DNA of 64,000 bases, from NCBI RefSeq assembly GCF_001404985.1, contig NZ_JRLF01000014.1:62001-126000 (forward strand), given 5' to 3'. Of the stretch, positions 48,874-57,197 are shown one piece after another. Position 1 is the first letter of the stretch. Every line of letters starts with the position of its first letter. The position numbers and the translations under genes were made by a program. The notes under the pieces are model-generated. The model was given only the letters and a program-made list of their open reading frames with translations, searched no databases and was not told where the DNA came from. Source of the DNA: Flavobacterium aquidurense (GTDB lineage Bacteria > Bacteroidota > Bacteroidia > Flavobacteriales > Flavobacteriaceae).

Positions 48874-50079
48874 ATGAAAAAAATATCACTACTTTTAATT
48901 TGTTCTTTTATTCTTTTTAAAGTACAGGCTCAGGAAAATCGACCTATTACCACAGGAGTCCCTTTTTTATTAGTTGCAGCAGATGCCAGAGCAGCAGGTT
49001 TAGCTGATCAGGGTGTCGCCACATCAGCTGATGCTTACTCTCAGCAATGGAATCCTGCAAAATATGCTTTTTCAGTAGACAAGCAAGGCTTCTCTCTAAG
49101 CTACACTCCTTATTTAACAGACTTAGCCAATGATATTTCTCTTGGACAAGTTACTTATTACAACAAAATTAATGAACGAAGTGCTTTTGCAACTAGTTTT
49201 CGTTATTTTGGTTTTGGAGATATCGAGCTAAGAACAACAGGAGATCCAAACGAGGCCGCAAGGATCGTTTCTCCAAACGAATTTGCGCTGGATGGTTCCT
49301 ATTCTTTGAAACTAAGCGAAAAATTCTCAATGGCAGTTGCTGCAAGATACATTCGCTCAAACCTGAAAATTGCTTCAGAAGATGTAGACGCTTCAGCAGC
49401 AAGTACTTTTGCCGTAGACATTGCAGGATTCTACCAATCTGAAGAAATCGCTTATTCAGACTTCAACGGAAGATGGAGAGGTGGTTTTAACATGCAAAAT
49501 ATGGGTCAGAAAATAAGCTACGACAACGATGATTTAAGTTCTAACTTTTTACCGGCAAATCTTAGATTAGGTGGTGGGTTTGATTTTATATTAGACGACT
49601 ATAATAAAGTAGCACTTAGCGTGGAATTTACCAAACTTTTAGTACCAACTCCTCCGGGACCAGGAACTCCGGTAGATGCTAATGGAGATGGAGATTATAA
49701 TGATGTTGGAGATATTTCGCAAGAACAGGCAGATGCAACAAACTTCAAAAACTACAATAACATTGGATGGGTTTCCGGAATTTTTAAATCTTTTGGAGAT
49801 GCTCCGGGTGGTTTCAGCGAAGAATTAAAAGAAATTACCTATAGTGTAGGTGCAGAATATATGTATCAGGATGCTTTTGCATTAAGAGCCGGATACTTTC
49901 ACGAAAGTCCTGAAAAAGGAGCAAGACAATTTTTCTCTTTAGGAGCCGGATTTAAATATAACATCGTAAAAGTTGATGTTTCTTATTTATTTTCAACATC
50001 AAAAATTAAAAATCCTTTAGAAAATACACTTCGCTTTTCTTTAACCTTTAACTTTGGCGACAAATACGAAGTTTATTAA
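48874..50079 (+). CDS. porV: Type IX secretion outer-membrane protein PorV (LptO)
   Basis: A 401-residue FadL-like outer-membrane beta barrel that carries T9SS cargo from the translocon to PorU. Signal peptide MKKISLLLICSFILFKVQAQ. The N terminus has the PorV pattern ITTGVPFLLVAADARAAGLADQGVATSADAYSQQWNPAKYAF. Later strands include RWRGGFNMQNMGQKISYDND and KVDVSYLFSTSKIKNPLENTLRFSLTFNF. An acidic loop DANGDGDYNDVGD resembles a calcium-binding repeat. Operon with porU; a terminator follows. Confidence 0.95.
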   Translation: MKKISLLLICSFILFKVQAQENRPITTGVPFLLVAADARAAGLADQGVATSADAYSQQWNPAKYAFSVDKQGFSLSYTPYLTDLANDISLGQVTYYNKINERSAFATSFRYFGFGDIELRTTGDPNEAARIVSPNEFALDGSYSLKLSEKFSMAVAARYIRSNLKIASEDVDASAASTFAVDIAGFYQSEEIAYSDFNGRWRGGFNMQNMGQKISYDNDDLSSNFLPANLRLGGGFDFILDDYNKVALSVEFTKLLVPTPPGPGTPVDANGDGDYNDVGDISQEQADATNFKNYNNIGWVSGIFKSFGDAPGGFSEELKEITYSVGAEYMYQDAFALRAGYFHESPEKGARQFFSLGAGFKYNIVKVDVSYLFSTSKIKNPLENTLRFSLTFNFGDKYEVY

Positions 50080-50104
50080 ACAGATAATACAATAAAACAA
50101 TAAC

Positions 50105-50143
50105 AATCCAAATTTCTATTTTTTAGGAATTTGGATTTTTTTT
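50105..50143 (+). terminator. Intrinsic terminator of porU-porV
   Basis: The stem AATCCAAATT / AATTTGGATT with a 13-base loop is followed by eight T. Confidence 0.85.
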
Positions 50144-50156
50144 CCCTTAAAAACAA

Positions 50157-50639
50157 ATGAAAGAAATTAGCATAACATCATCCTTTATAGTTTACGACAG
50201 CTTACAAGAACTTGCACAAGACATCCAGGACTTAATGAATCAGGCTGTTGAAGTTCGTAAAAAAGCTTATGCCCCATATTCACAATTTAGAGTTGGAGCA
50301 GCTTTATTATTAGATAACGGAAAAATAGTTCTGGGATCAAATCAGGAAAATGCTGCTTACCCATCTGGATTATGCGCAGAAAGAGTCGCTATTTTTCATG
50401 CCGGAAGTATTTACCCTGAAGCCAAAATCTTAAAAATGGCTATTACAGCAGCTTCAGACACTAATCAGACTACGGCGCCAATTCCGCCTTGTGGTTCATG
50501 CCGACAATCTATTGCAGAATACGAAATCAGGCAAGACACCCCTATAGAAATCTTTTTTATGGGCGAAATAGGCGAAGTTTATAAATCTGCATCCCTGAAA
50601 AATTTGCTCCCATTTATGTTTGATAAAAAGTTCTTGTAA
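50157..50639 (+). CDS. cdd: Cytidine deaminase
   Basis: A 160-residue zinc enzyme that deaminates cytidine and deoxycytidine to uridines in pyrimidine salvage. The zinc/catalytic motif is CAE in YPSGLCAERVAIFH, with the second part PPCGSCRQSIAEYE. YAPYSQFRVGAALLLDNGKIVLGSNQENAAY is the usual substrate-binding segment. Three zinc cysteines indicate the tetrameric type. The N-terminal extension of about 25 residues is usual for flavobacterial homologues as far as I recall. It lies just after the porV terminator and before the pdhA promoter. Confidence 0.95.
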   Translation: MKEISITSSFIVYDSLQELAQDIQDLMNQAVEVRKKAYAPYSQFRVGAALLLDNGKIVLGSNQENAAYPSGLCAERVAIFHAGSIYPEAKILKMAITAASDTNQTTAPIPPCGSCRQSIAEYEIRQDTPIEIFFMGEIGEVYKSASLKNLLPFMFDKKFL

Positions 50640-50689
50640 AAAAAAGCCAAAAAGTACCTTTTAAATTTTACTTCTTAATAGGAATGTCT

Positions 50690-50722
50690 TATTTTTGCAT
50701 CCCGACCTTTCGGGCGCAAATT
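50690..50722 (+). promoter_or_regulatory. Putative pdhA promoter with overlapping inverted repeat
   Basis: TATTTTTG (50690-50697) matches TAnnTTTG. From 50693 the sequence folds as TTTGC-CCCGA / TCGGG-GCAAA (with small internal gaps), so the -7 element overlaps the left arm. The leader to the ATG at 50798 is about 95 bases. The repeat could be a leader hairpin or a regulator site. Confidence 0.45.
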
Positions 50723-50797
50723 TGTGGGAGGAAACTATTTTGCGTTATAGGCAACAATTGATAACACAAACAAACTTTAGCAAAAGAAAGAATTCAG

Positions 50798-51796
50798 ATG
50801 AAAGAAGTTACAAAAGAAGTATATTTAAAGTGGTACGAAGACATGCTGCTTTGGAGAAAGTTTGAAGACAAACTTGCAGCATTATACATTCAACAAAAAG
50901 TTAGAGGTTTTTTACACCTATATAATGGTCAGGAAGCTGTACTAGCAGGTGCCTTGCACGCTATGGACCTGACTAAAGATAAAATGATTACTGCTTACAG
51001 AAACCACGTACAACCGATTGGTATGGGAGTTGATCCCAGACGAGTAATGGCTGAACTTTTAGGAAAAGCAACAGGAACCTCTAAAGGTATGGGAGGTTCT
51101 ATGCATATTTTCTCTAAAGAACACCGTTTTTACGGAGGACACGGAATCGTAGGTGGACAAATTCCGGTAGGAGCTGGTTTAGCTTTTGCTGATAAATATT
51201 TTGAAACCGGTGGAGTTACTATGACCTATTTTGGTGATGGTGCTGCAAGACAAGGTTCATTACACGAAGCCTTCAACATGGCTATGCTATGGAAATTGCC
51301 AGTTGTATTTATCGTTGAAAACAACGGTTATGCAATGGGAACTTCTGTAGAAAGAACTGCAAATCACACTGACATCTGGAAACTTGGTTTAGGATACGAA
51401 ATGCCTTGCGGACCTGTTGACGGAATGAATCCTGTAAAAGTGGCTGAAGCAATGACTGAAGCTATCGACAGAGCTCGTCGTGGTGACGGACCAACTTTCC
51501 TTGAAATGAAAACGTACCGTTACAGAGGACACTCTATGTCTGATGCACAACTTTACCGTTCTAAAGAAGAAGTTGAAGAATACAAAAAGATTGACCCGAT
51601 TACTCAGGTTTTAGATGTAATTATGGATCAAAAGTATGCTACAGAAGAAGAAATTGAAGCAATTGACCAAAGAGTTAAAGATCTGGTTGAAGAATGTGTG
51701 AAATTCGCTGAAGAATCTCCATATCCTGAATTACAACAATTATACGATGTAGTATACGCACAAGAAGACTATCCATTTACACCTCATAAACTATAA
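50798..51796 (+). CDS. pdhA: Pyruvate dehydrogenase E1 component, alpha subunit
   Basis: A 332-residue thiamine-pyrophosphate enzyme subunit that decarboxylates pyruvate. The TPP motif runs from YFGDGAARQGSLHEAFNMAMLWKLPVVFIVENNGYAMGTSVER, with GDG and NN at normal spacing. GLHLYNGQEAV-like FLHLYNGQEAVLAGALHAM and TYRYRGHSMSDAQLYR (phosphorylation-loop region of eukaryotic E1) are typical. The E2 gene follows after 6 bases. The beta subunit gene is not here, and is presumably elsewhere, since no fused beta domain is present. Confidence 0.96.
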   Translation: MKEVTKEVYLKWYEDMLLWRKFEDKLAALYIQQKVRGFLHLYNGQEAVLAGALHAMDLTKDKMITAYRNHVQPIGMGVDPRRVMAELLGKATGTSKGMGGSMHIFSKEHRFYGGHGIVGGQIPVGAGLAFADKYFETGGVTMTYFGDGAARQGSLHEAFNMAMLWKLPVVFIVENNGYAMGTSVERTANHTDIWKLGLGYEMPCGPVDGMNPVKVAEAMTEAIDRARRGDGPTFLEMKTYRYRGHSMSDAQLYRSKEEVEEYKKIDPITQVLDVIMDQKYATEEEIEAIDQRVKDLVEECVKFAEESPYPELQQLYDVVYAQEDYPFTPHKL

Positions 51797-51802
51797 TATA
51801 TT

Positions 51803-53455
51803 ATGGCGATAAAAGTAACAATGCCTCGTTTGAGCGATACTATGACGGAAGGAACGGTAGCGACTTGGTTAAAAAAAGTAGGCGACAAAATTAGCGAAGG
51901 TGATATCCTTGCTGAAATTGAAACAGACAAAGCAACAATGGAATTCGAGTCTTTCAACGAAGGAACTCTTTTACATATTGGAATTCAGGCTGGAGAAACT
52001 GCTCCGGTTGATTCATTATTAGCAATCATTGGTAACGAAGGAGAAGATATTTCTGCTCTTTTAGCTGGTGGTGATGCTCCTGCAGCTGCAGAAGCGCCAA
52101 AAGCGGAAGCTGCTCCTGCTGCTGAAGCAAAAACAGAAACTCCTGCTCCTGCTGCAAAAGCTGCAACTGAATTACCAAAAGGTGTTGTAGTTGTAACTAT
52201 GCCACGTTTGAGCGATACAATGACAGAAGGAACTGTAGCAACCTGGTTGAAAAAAGTAGGTGATGCTGTTGCCGAAGGTGATATTCTTGCTGAAATTGAA
52301 ACTGACAAAGCTACTATGGAGTTTGAGTCTTTCAATGAAGGAACATTATTATATATTGGAATTCAGGAAGGAAATACTGCACCAGTTGATAGTTTATTAG
52401 CTATTATTGGACCTGCAGGAACTGACATTACAGGAATTGCAGACAATTATACTGCCGGAGGAACTACAAGTGCTCCTGGAACTGAAGAAAAAGCTGCTCC
52501 TGCTGCTGAAAAAGCTACAGAAGCTGTTGCTGAAACTTCATCAAATGGAGGAAGAATTTTAGCTTCACCATTAGCAAAGAAAATCGCTTCTGACAAAGGA
52601 ATTCAATTAACTCAGGTTAAAGGTTCTGGAGAAAACGGACGTATTGTAAAAAGCGATATCGAAAACTTTACTCCATCTGCGCAAGCACAACCAGCTGCAA
52701 CCACAACTGCTGCTGCTCCAAAAGCTGAAACTGCTGCTCCTGCTGCACCAAAAGTATTTGTTCCTGCCGGAGAAGTTTTCACCGAAGAGATCAAAAACTC
52801 TCAAATGCGTAAAATTATCGCAAAACGTTTGGCTGAATCATTATTTACTGCACCTCACTATAACTTAGTGATCGAAGTAAGTATGGACGAAGCAATGGGC
52901 GCAAGAGCGACAATCAATACTGTTCCGGATACTAAAGTATCTTTTAATGATATGGTAATTAAAGCTTGTGCTTTAGCATTGAAAAAACATCCAAAAATTA
53001 ACTCTCAGTGGAAAGAAGATGCTATCATCATCAACCACCACGTTAACATTGGTGTTGCCGTAGCTGTTGAAGACGGATTAGTAGTTCCTGTATTGAAATT
53101 TACAGATGCTATGAGTTTATCTCAAATTGGTGCTTCAGTAAGAGATCTTGCCGGAAGAGCTAAAAACAAAAAACTTGGACCACAAGAAATGGAAGGAAGT
53201 ACTTTTACAGTATCTAACCTTGGAATGTTTGGTATTACTGAATTCAATTCAATTATCAACCAACCAAACTCTGCCATCCTTTCTGTAGGCGCAATTGTTG
53301 AGAAACCAGTAGTTAAAAACGGTCAGATTGTAGTAGGAAACACAATGATGTTATCATTAGCGTGTGACCACAGAACAATTGACGGTGCAACTGGCGCTCA
53401 ATTTTTACAAACATTAAAACAATACATCGAAAGCCCGGTTACAATGTTGGCATAA
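51803..53455 (+). CDS. Dihydrolipoamide acetyltransferase, E2 of pyruvate dehydrogenase
   Basis: A 550-residue E2 that moves the acetyl group to CoA. It has two lipoyl domains (residues about 1-77 and 131-207), each with the lipoylated lysine in EIETDKATMEFESF, separated by an Ala/Pro-rich linker. A peripheral-subunit-binding domain (about 250-288, ILASPLAKKIASDKGIQLTQVKGSGENGRIVKSDIE) and a catalytic domain with the active-site histidine in SLACDHRTIDGATGAQFL follow. The two lipoyl domains are nearly identical, showing a recent internal duplication or gene conversion. Operon with pdhA; a strong terminator follows. Confidence 0.96.
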   Translation: MAIKVTMPRLSDTMTEGTVATWLKKVGDKISEGDILAEIETDKATMEFESFNEGTLLHIGIQAGETAPVDSLLAIIGNEGEDISALLAGGDAPAAAEAPKAEAAPAAEAKTETPAPAAKAATELPKGVVVVTMPRLSDTMTEGTVATWLKKVGDAVAEGDILAEIETDKATMEFESFNEGTLLYIGIQEGNTAPVDSLLAIIGPAGTDITGIADNYTAGGTTSAPGTEEKAAPAAEKATEAVAETSSNGGRILASPLAKKIASDKGIQLTQVKGSGENGRIVKSDIENFTPSAQAQPAATTTAAAPKAETAAPAAPKVFVPAGEVFTEEIKNSQMRKIIAKRLAESLFTAPHYNLVIEVSMDEAMGARATINTVPDTKVSFNDMVIKACALALKKHPKINSQWKEDAIIINHHVNIGVAVAVEDGLVVPVLKFTDAMSLSQIGASVRDLAGRAKNKKLGPQEMEGSTFTVSNLGMFGITEFNSIINQPNSAILSVGAIVEKPVVKNGQIVVGNTMMLSLACDHRTIDGATGAQFLQTLKQYIESPVTMLA

Positions 53456-53460
53456 TTTCA

Positions 53461-53480
53461 ATGTCAGCCTGAGCCAAGCT
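53461..53480. repeat. Remnant of a dispersed intergenic repeat
   Basis: ATGTCAGCCTGAGCCAAGC resembles the TGTCAGGCTGAGCGAAG-type element also seen in decayed form at 1779-1806. Confidence 0.3.
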
Positions 53481-53496
53481 TAAGGTTATTTATAAT

Positions 53497-53534
53497 AAAA
53501 TCCCGTCCCGAAGTTTTTCGGGACGGGATTTTTT
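53497..53534 (+). terminator. Intrinsic terminator of pdhA-E2
   Basis: A perfect 16-bp stem (AAAATCCCGTCCCGAA / TTCGGGACGGGATTTT) with a 4-base loop, followed by T. Confidence 0.92.
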
Positions 53535-53570
53535 GTTTAATTTCCCTCCACTAATTCAATACTTCATAAA

Positions 53571-55418
53571 ATGAAAAAAATAATCCTTGCCACTTTATTC
53601 CTGACCATAATTGCCTGTCAGAAAAAGGAACAAACCGAAAAAGCAACTGGCGTTACAGACGAACACAGCTATTCTAAACCAGAACTTGCTGTTGTAAAAC
53701 ATTTGGATCTGGATATAAAAGTTGACTTTGATACGCAGACTATTTCAGGAAAAGCTTCCTGGTTAATTAACAATGTAAGCAAAGGAAATGAAATTATCTT
53801 TGACGAAAATACACTTAACATTACAAAAGTAACTTTAGGCGATGATGAAAAAGAAACTAAATTCGAGCTTGGAAAAGATGTTGAATTTCACGGTAAACCT
53901 CTTCATATTACCATCGAACCTACTACCACTAAAGTAAACATTTACTACAGCACCACTAAAGACGCCGTTGCATTGCAATGGTTGAAACCAGAACAAACTG
54001 CTGATAAAAAGAAACCTTTTCTTTTCTCACAAGGCGAAAGCGTTTGGTCTCGTACCTGGATTCCGTGTCAGGATTCACCGGGAATTCGTTTTACGTATAA
54101 TGCAAAAGTTACGGTTCCTAAAGATTTATTAGCTGTAATGAGCGCCGTAAATCCTCAAAAGAAAAATGATACCGGAGTTTATACTTTTAAACAAGACAAA
54201 GCGATTCCTTCTTATTTAATGGCAATTGCCGTTGGAGATTTGGAATTTCAATCTATAGACAACAGAACCGGAGTTTATGCAGAACCATCAATGCTAAAAA
54301 AATCGGCCTGGGAATTTGCCGAACTTGGAAAAATGGTTGTAGCTGCCGAAAAACTTTACGGTCCTTACCGTTGGGGACGTTACGATGTTTTGGTTTTACC
54401 TCCAAGTTTTCCTTACGGAGGAATGGAAAATCCAAACTTAACTTTCCTTACTCCGGGAGTAATTGCCGGAGATCGTTCTTTAACTAGTTTATTAGCGCAC
54501 GAATTAGGTCACAGCTGGAGCGGAAACTTAGTTACAAACGCAACCTGGGATGATATCTGGTTAAACGAAGGTTTCACGACTTATGTTGAACATAGAATTG
54601 GTGAAGCAATCTTTGGAGAGAAAGAATTTGAAATGCAAAATGTTATCACTCGTAAAGAATTAGTCGATAATGTTGCCGAATATGGAGACACAAGCCCGGA
54701 TACAAGATTAAAAGTGAGCCTTACAGGAAGAAATCCAGACGACGGAATCAGTATGATTCCTTATGTAAAAGGATATGCTTTTTTAAGAGTAATCGAAAAT
54801 GCTGTTGGACGTGAAAAGTTTGATGTATTTATCAAAAATTATTTCGACGCACACGCTTTCAAATCTATCACAACAGAAGATTTCCTTAAATACTACAACG
54901 AGAACCTTATAAAAGGAGACAAGGCACTTGCAGATAAAATAAAAGCCGAAGACTGGATCTACAAACCTGGAATTCCATCAAATATTACTACTGTAAGTTC
55001 TGCCGATTTTGATGCAATTGACAAAATTCAGACAAGCTGGAGAGAAACAGGCGTAAAAGGATTGAGTCAAAAAATCACAACAACGAGTGAAAAACAGTAT
55101 TTTATAGATCACCTTCCAACAGATATTACGCCAAAAGAAATGGAAGCAATTGATGCAGAATTCAACTTTACAAAAGGTGGTAATTTTATTATCAAACGTC
55201 AATGGTTTGTTCCGTCTATTCGTTATAAATACACCGCAGCATATCCTGCAATTGAACAATTTTTAATTGGAAGCAGCAGAACAGGATCAGTAATGATGCT
55301 TTATAAAGAAATGGCAAAAACTACGGAAGGAAAAGTTTGGGCAAACAAAATTTTTGACAAAGCAAAATCAGGTTATCATGCTACGACTGTTCAGGCAGTT
55401 GAAGGCATTTTGAAGTAG
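53571..55418 (+). CDS. M1 family metallopeptidase lipoprotein
   Basis: A 615-residue zinc aminopeptidase of the M1 (leukotriene-A4-hydrolase-like) type. Lipobox IIAC with C16 predicts a membrane-anchored protein outside the cytoplasm. GGMENP (residues 283-288) binds the peptide N terminus. The zinc site is H310-E311-x-x-H314 in LLAHELGHSWSGN, with E333 in WLNEGFTTY 18 residues after the second His. The length and C-terminal helical domain are normal. It probably trims peptides for nutrition. It is a single gene between two terminators. Confidence 0.95.
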   Translation: MKKIILATLFLTIIACQKKEQTEKATGVTDEHSYSKPELAVVKHLDLDIKVDFDTQTISGKASWLINNVSKGNEIIFDENTLNITKVTLGDDEKETKFELGKDVEFHGKPLHITIEPTTTKVNIYYSTTKDAVALQWLKPEQTADKKKPFLFSQGESVWSRTWIPCQDSPGIRFTYNAKVTVPKDLLAVMSAVNPQKKNDTGVYTFKQDKAIPSYLMAIAVGDLEFQSIDNRTGVYAEPSMLKKSAWEFAELGKMVVAAEKLYGPYRWGRYDVLVLPPSFPYGGMENPNLTFLTPGVIAGDRSLTSLLAHELGHSWSGNLVTNATWDDIWLNEGFTTYVEHRIGEAIFGEKEFEMQNVITRKELVDNVAEYGDTSPDTRLKVSLTGRNPDDGISMIPYVKGYAFLRVIENAVGREKFDVFIKNYFDAHAFKSITTEDFLKYYNENLIKGDKALADKIKAEDWIYKPGIPSNITTVSSADFDAIDKIQTSWRETGVKGLSQKITTTSEKQYFIDHLPTDITPKEMEAIDAEFNFTKGGNFIIKRQWFVPSIRYKYTAAYPAIEQFLIGSSRTGSVMMLYKEMAKTTEGKVWANKIFDKAKSGYHATTVQAVEGILK

Positions 55419-55424
55419 TTTTCA

Positions 55425-55512
55425 GTCTCGGTGTTCAGTTTACAGTCGAAGTCTCAGTCGCAGTTTCAGCGAGACTGTAAACTGAAAACTGTGACTGCAA
55501 CTGTAAACTAAA
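55425..55512. repeat. Degenerate CAGTTTACAGTC repeat region
   Basis: Variants of CAGTTTACAGTC/CAGTCTCAG recur several times in both orientations, including GAGACTGTAAACTGAAAACTG. Such sequences look like a dispersed flavobacterial spacer repeat. Non-coding; could form imperfect hairpins downstream of the M1 peptidase gene. Confidence 0.45.
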
Positions 55513-55519
55513 ATTTATC

Positions 55520-55555
55520 ATCCCCGATTACACCTCGTAATCGGGGATTTTTTTT
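55520..55555 (+). terminator. Intrinsic terminator after the M1 peptidase gene
   Basis: A perfect 12-bp stem (ATCCCCGATTAC / GTAATCGGGGAT) with a 5-base loop is followed by a run of T. Confidence 0.92.
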
Positions 55556-55685
55556 ATCAAAAAACAATCATAGGGAAAATTGTCCATTATATAGCGTAAA
55601 TCCTCCATGTTCTAAAATCTGTAATCGTCGCACCTTTGTAATGTCAAAAGACAACAACTAATAAATAACATAAAAATTAAATAAA

Positions 55686-56237
55686 ATGACACGATTAACA
55701 GCATTAAACCCAGAAGAAGCAACAGGAAAAACTAAAGATTTATTCAACGCTGTACAAGCTAAACTAGGCGTTGTGCCTAACATGATGAGAACAATGGGAA
55801 ATTCTCCGGCAGTTCTTGAAGGATATTTAAACTTAAGCGGTGCATTAAGCCACGGAAAATTAAGTGCAAAAACAGGCGAATTATTAGCCTTAACAATTTC
55901 AGAAAGCAACTCTTGTGATTATTGTGTAGCTGCTCACACTTTTATTGGAGAAAAACTATTAAAAGCAGATCCACAGGTTTTACATGACGCAAGAACAGGA
56001 AATTCTGCTGATGCAAAAACAGGCGCTATTCTTCAATTTGCCAAAACATTAGTAAGTAAAAATGGCTTAGTAAATAATGAAGATGTACAGGCAATTAAAA
56101 ACGCAGGAGTTTCAGAAGCAGAAATTGCAGAAACCGTAGCGCATGTAGCGTTGAATGTTTTAACAAACTATTTCAATAATACCGCTAATACACAAATCGA
56201 TTTTCCAGCAGTTCCTAGTTTAGAATTACAAAACTAA
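55686..56237 (+). CDS. Carboxymuconolactone decarboxylase family protein (AhpD-like)
   Basis: A 183-residue all-helical protein. The CxxC-x3-H redox/proton-transfer motif is in SNSCDYCVAAHTFIGEK, the pattern of AhpD-like peroxidase partners. GVVPNMMRTMGNSPAVLEGYLNLSGALSHGKLSAKTGELLAL is the typical N-terminal half. Its activity is likely peroxide reduction or a related redox task rather than carboxymuconolactone decarboxylation. A one-mismatch -7 element (CACCTTTG near 55630) precedes it. An AraC regulator follows in the same direction and may control it. Confidence 0.92.
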   Translation: MTRLTALNPEEATGKTKDLFNAVQAKLGVVPNMMRTMGNSPAVLEGYLNLSGALSHGKLSAKTGELLALTISESNSCDYCVAAHTFIGEKLLKADPQVLHDARTGNSADAKTGAILQFAKTLVSKNGLVNNEDVQAIKNAGVSEAEIAETVAHVALNVLTNYFNNTANTQIDFPAVPSLELQN

Positions 56238-56259
56238 TCGAGCAAAAAACAATTTATAT

Positions 56260-56291
56260 AGATAGTCGTGAATTCTTTTTCATGACTATCT
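56260..56291 (+). terminator. Hairpin between the AhpD-like and AraC genes
   Basis: AGATAGTCGTGAA / TTCATGACTATCT forms a 13-bp stem with one G-T pair. It is followed by TTTATATTTT, a modest terminator. Confidence 0.65.
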
Positions 56292-56318
56292 TTATATTTT
56301 CAAAAAAGTAGTTTTATT

Positions 56319-57197
56319 ATGAGCAATCAAAACGTGTACACTTTAATAAATCCGCAAAATGGTAATTTAGCATTCAAATTACTTCCGTTTGATGACAACA
56401 GCCACTTCGATCACTTACAGCGCAATAATTATTTCTCGCTAATATGGGTAACCAAAGGAAAAGGGAAAGTAAAAGCTGATTTTGCCGAACACCATTTTGA
56501 AGAAAACTCACTCCTCGCCTTTTCTCCATATCAGCCATTTATGCTTTGTGTGAGCGAACCAATAGAAGGAATTGCAATACATTTTCATCCTGATTTTTAC
56601 TGCATTCATTACCACCAAAAAGAAGTTTCGTGCAATGGCGTTTTATTCAATAATGTGTATCAACCGCCATTTACAATAATTACTGAAGATGCTGCTTTGA
56701 CTTTTAAAATGGTTTTGGACCAGATGAAAACTGAAATTCAAAATACCGGATTAGCACAATATGACTTGTTGATTTCTTATTTAAAGATATTCCTGATTAC
56801 AGCTTCAAGATTAAAGAATCAGCAATTAGAAGAAATGAAATCTGCTCCGGATTCTAAAGAACCTTTTATTCTTCAAAACCTGAAAGATGCAATTGAGCTT
56901 AATTTTAAAATTAAACATTCTGCAGGTCACTATGCAGAAATGCTCAATATCTCGGCGAAAGCCTTGGCGAAATTATCCAAAAACTATTTCAACAAAACCC
57001 TTACCGATCTAATTGCCGAAAGAATCATAATCGAAGCCAAAAGAGAATTATACATGACCAATAAAACGGTAAAAGAAATAGCTTATGAATTAGGTTATGA
57101 TGATGAACATTATTTTAGCCGATTCTTTAAAACTAATGCTGATGTTTCGCCACAATTATATCGTGAAACAGTAGGTTTTGGTAAAATGGAAGTTTAA
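56319..57197 (+). CDS. AraC family transcriptional regulator
   Basis: A 292-residue regulator. The N-terminal part (about 20-170) looks like a cupin ligand-binding domain (FSLIWVTKGKGKVKADFAEHHFEENSLLAFSPYQPFML). The C-terminal part (about 190-290) is the double HTH with the AraC signature: LNISAKALAKLSKNYFNKTLTDLIAERIIIEAKRELY and VKEIAYELGYDDEHYFSRFFKTNADVSPQLYRE. It lies 81 bases after the AhpD-like gene, which is its most likely target. Its stop codon overlaps the stop of the convergent glycosyltransferase gene. Confidence 0.92.
   Translation: MSNQNVYTLINPQNGNLAFKLLPFDDNSHFDHLQRNNYFSLIWVTKGKGKVKADFAEHHFEENSLLAFSPYQPFMLCVSEPIEGIAIHFHPDFYCIHYHQKEVSCNGVLFNNVYQPPFTIITEDAALTFKMVLDQMKTEIQNTGLAQYDLLISYLKIFLITASRLKNQQLEEMKSAPDSKEPFILQNLKDAIELNFKIKHSAGHYAEMLNISAKALAKLSKNYFNKTLTDLIAERIIIEAKRELYMTNKTVKEIAYELGYDDEHYFSRFFKTNADVSPQLYRETVGFGKMEV

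Noticed and set aside
49679..49740. Dockerin-like calcium domain in PorV
   Set aside because: DANGDGDYNDVGD is a single acidic loop inside a beta-barrel protein. One motif is not a dockerin.
51985..52335. 116-codon minus-strand frame in the E2 gene
   Set aside because: Arises from the Ala-rich linker read backwards; antisense shadow.
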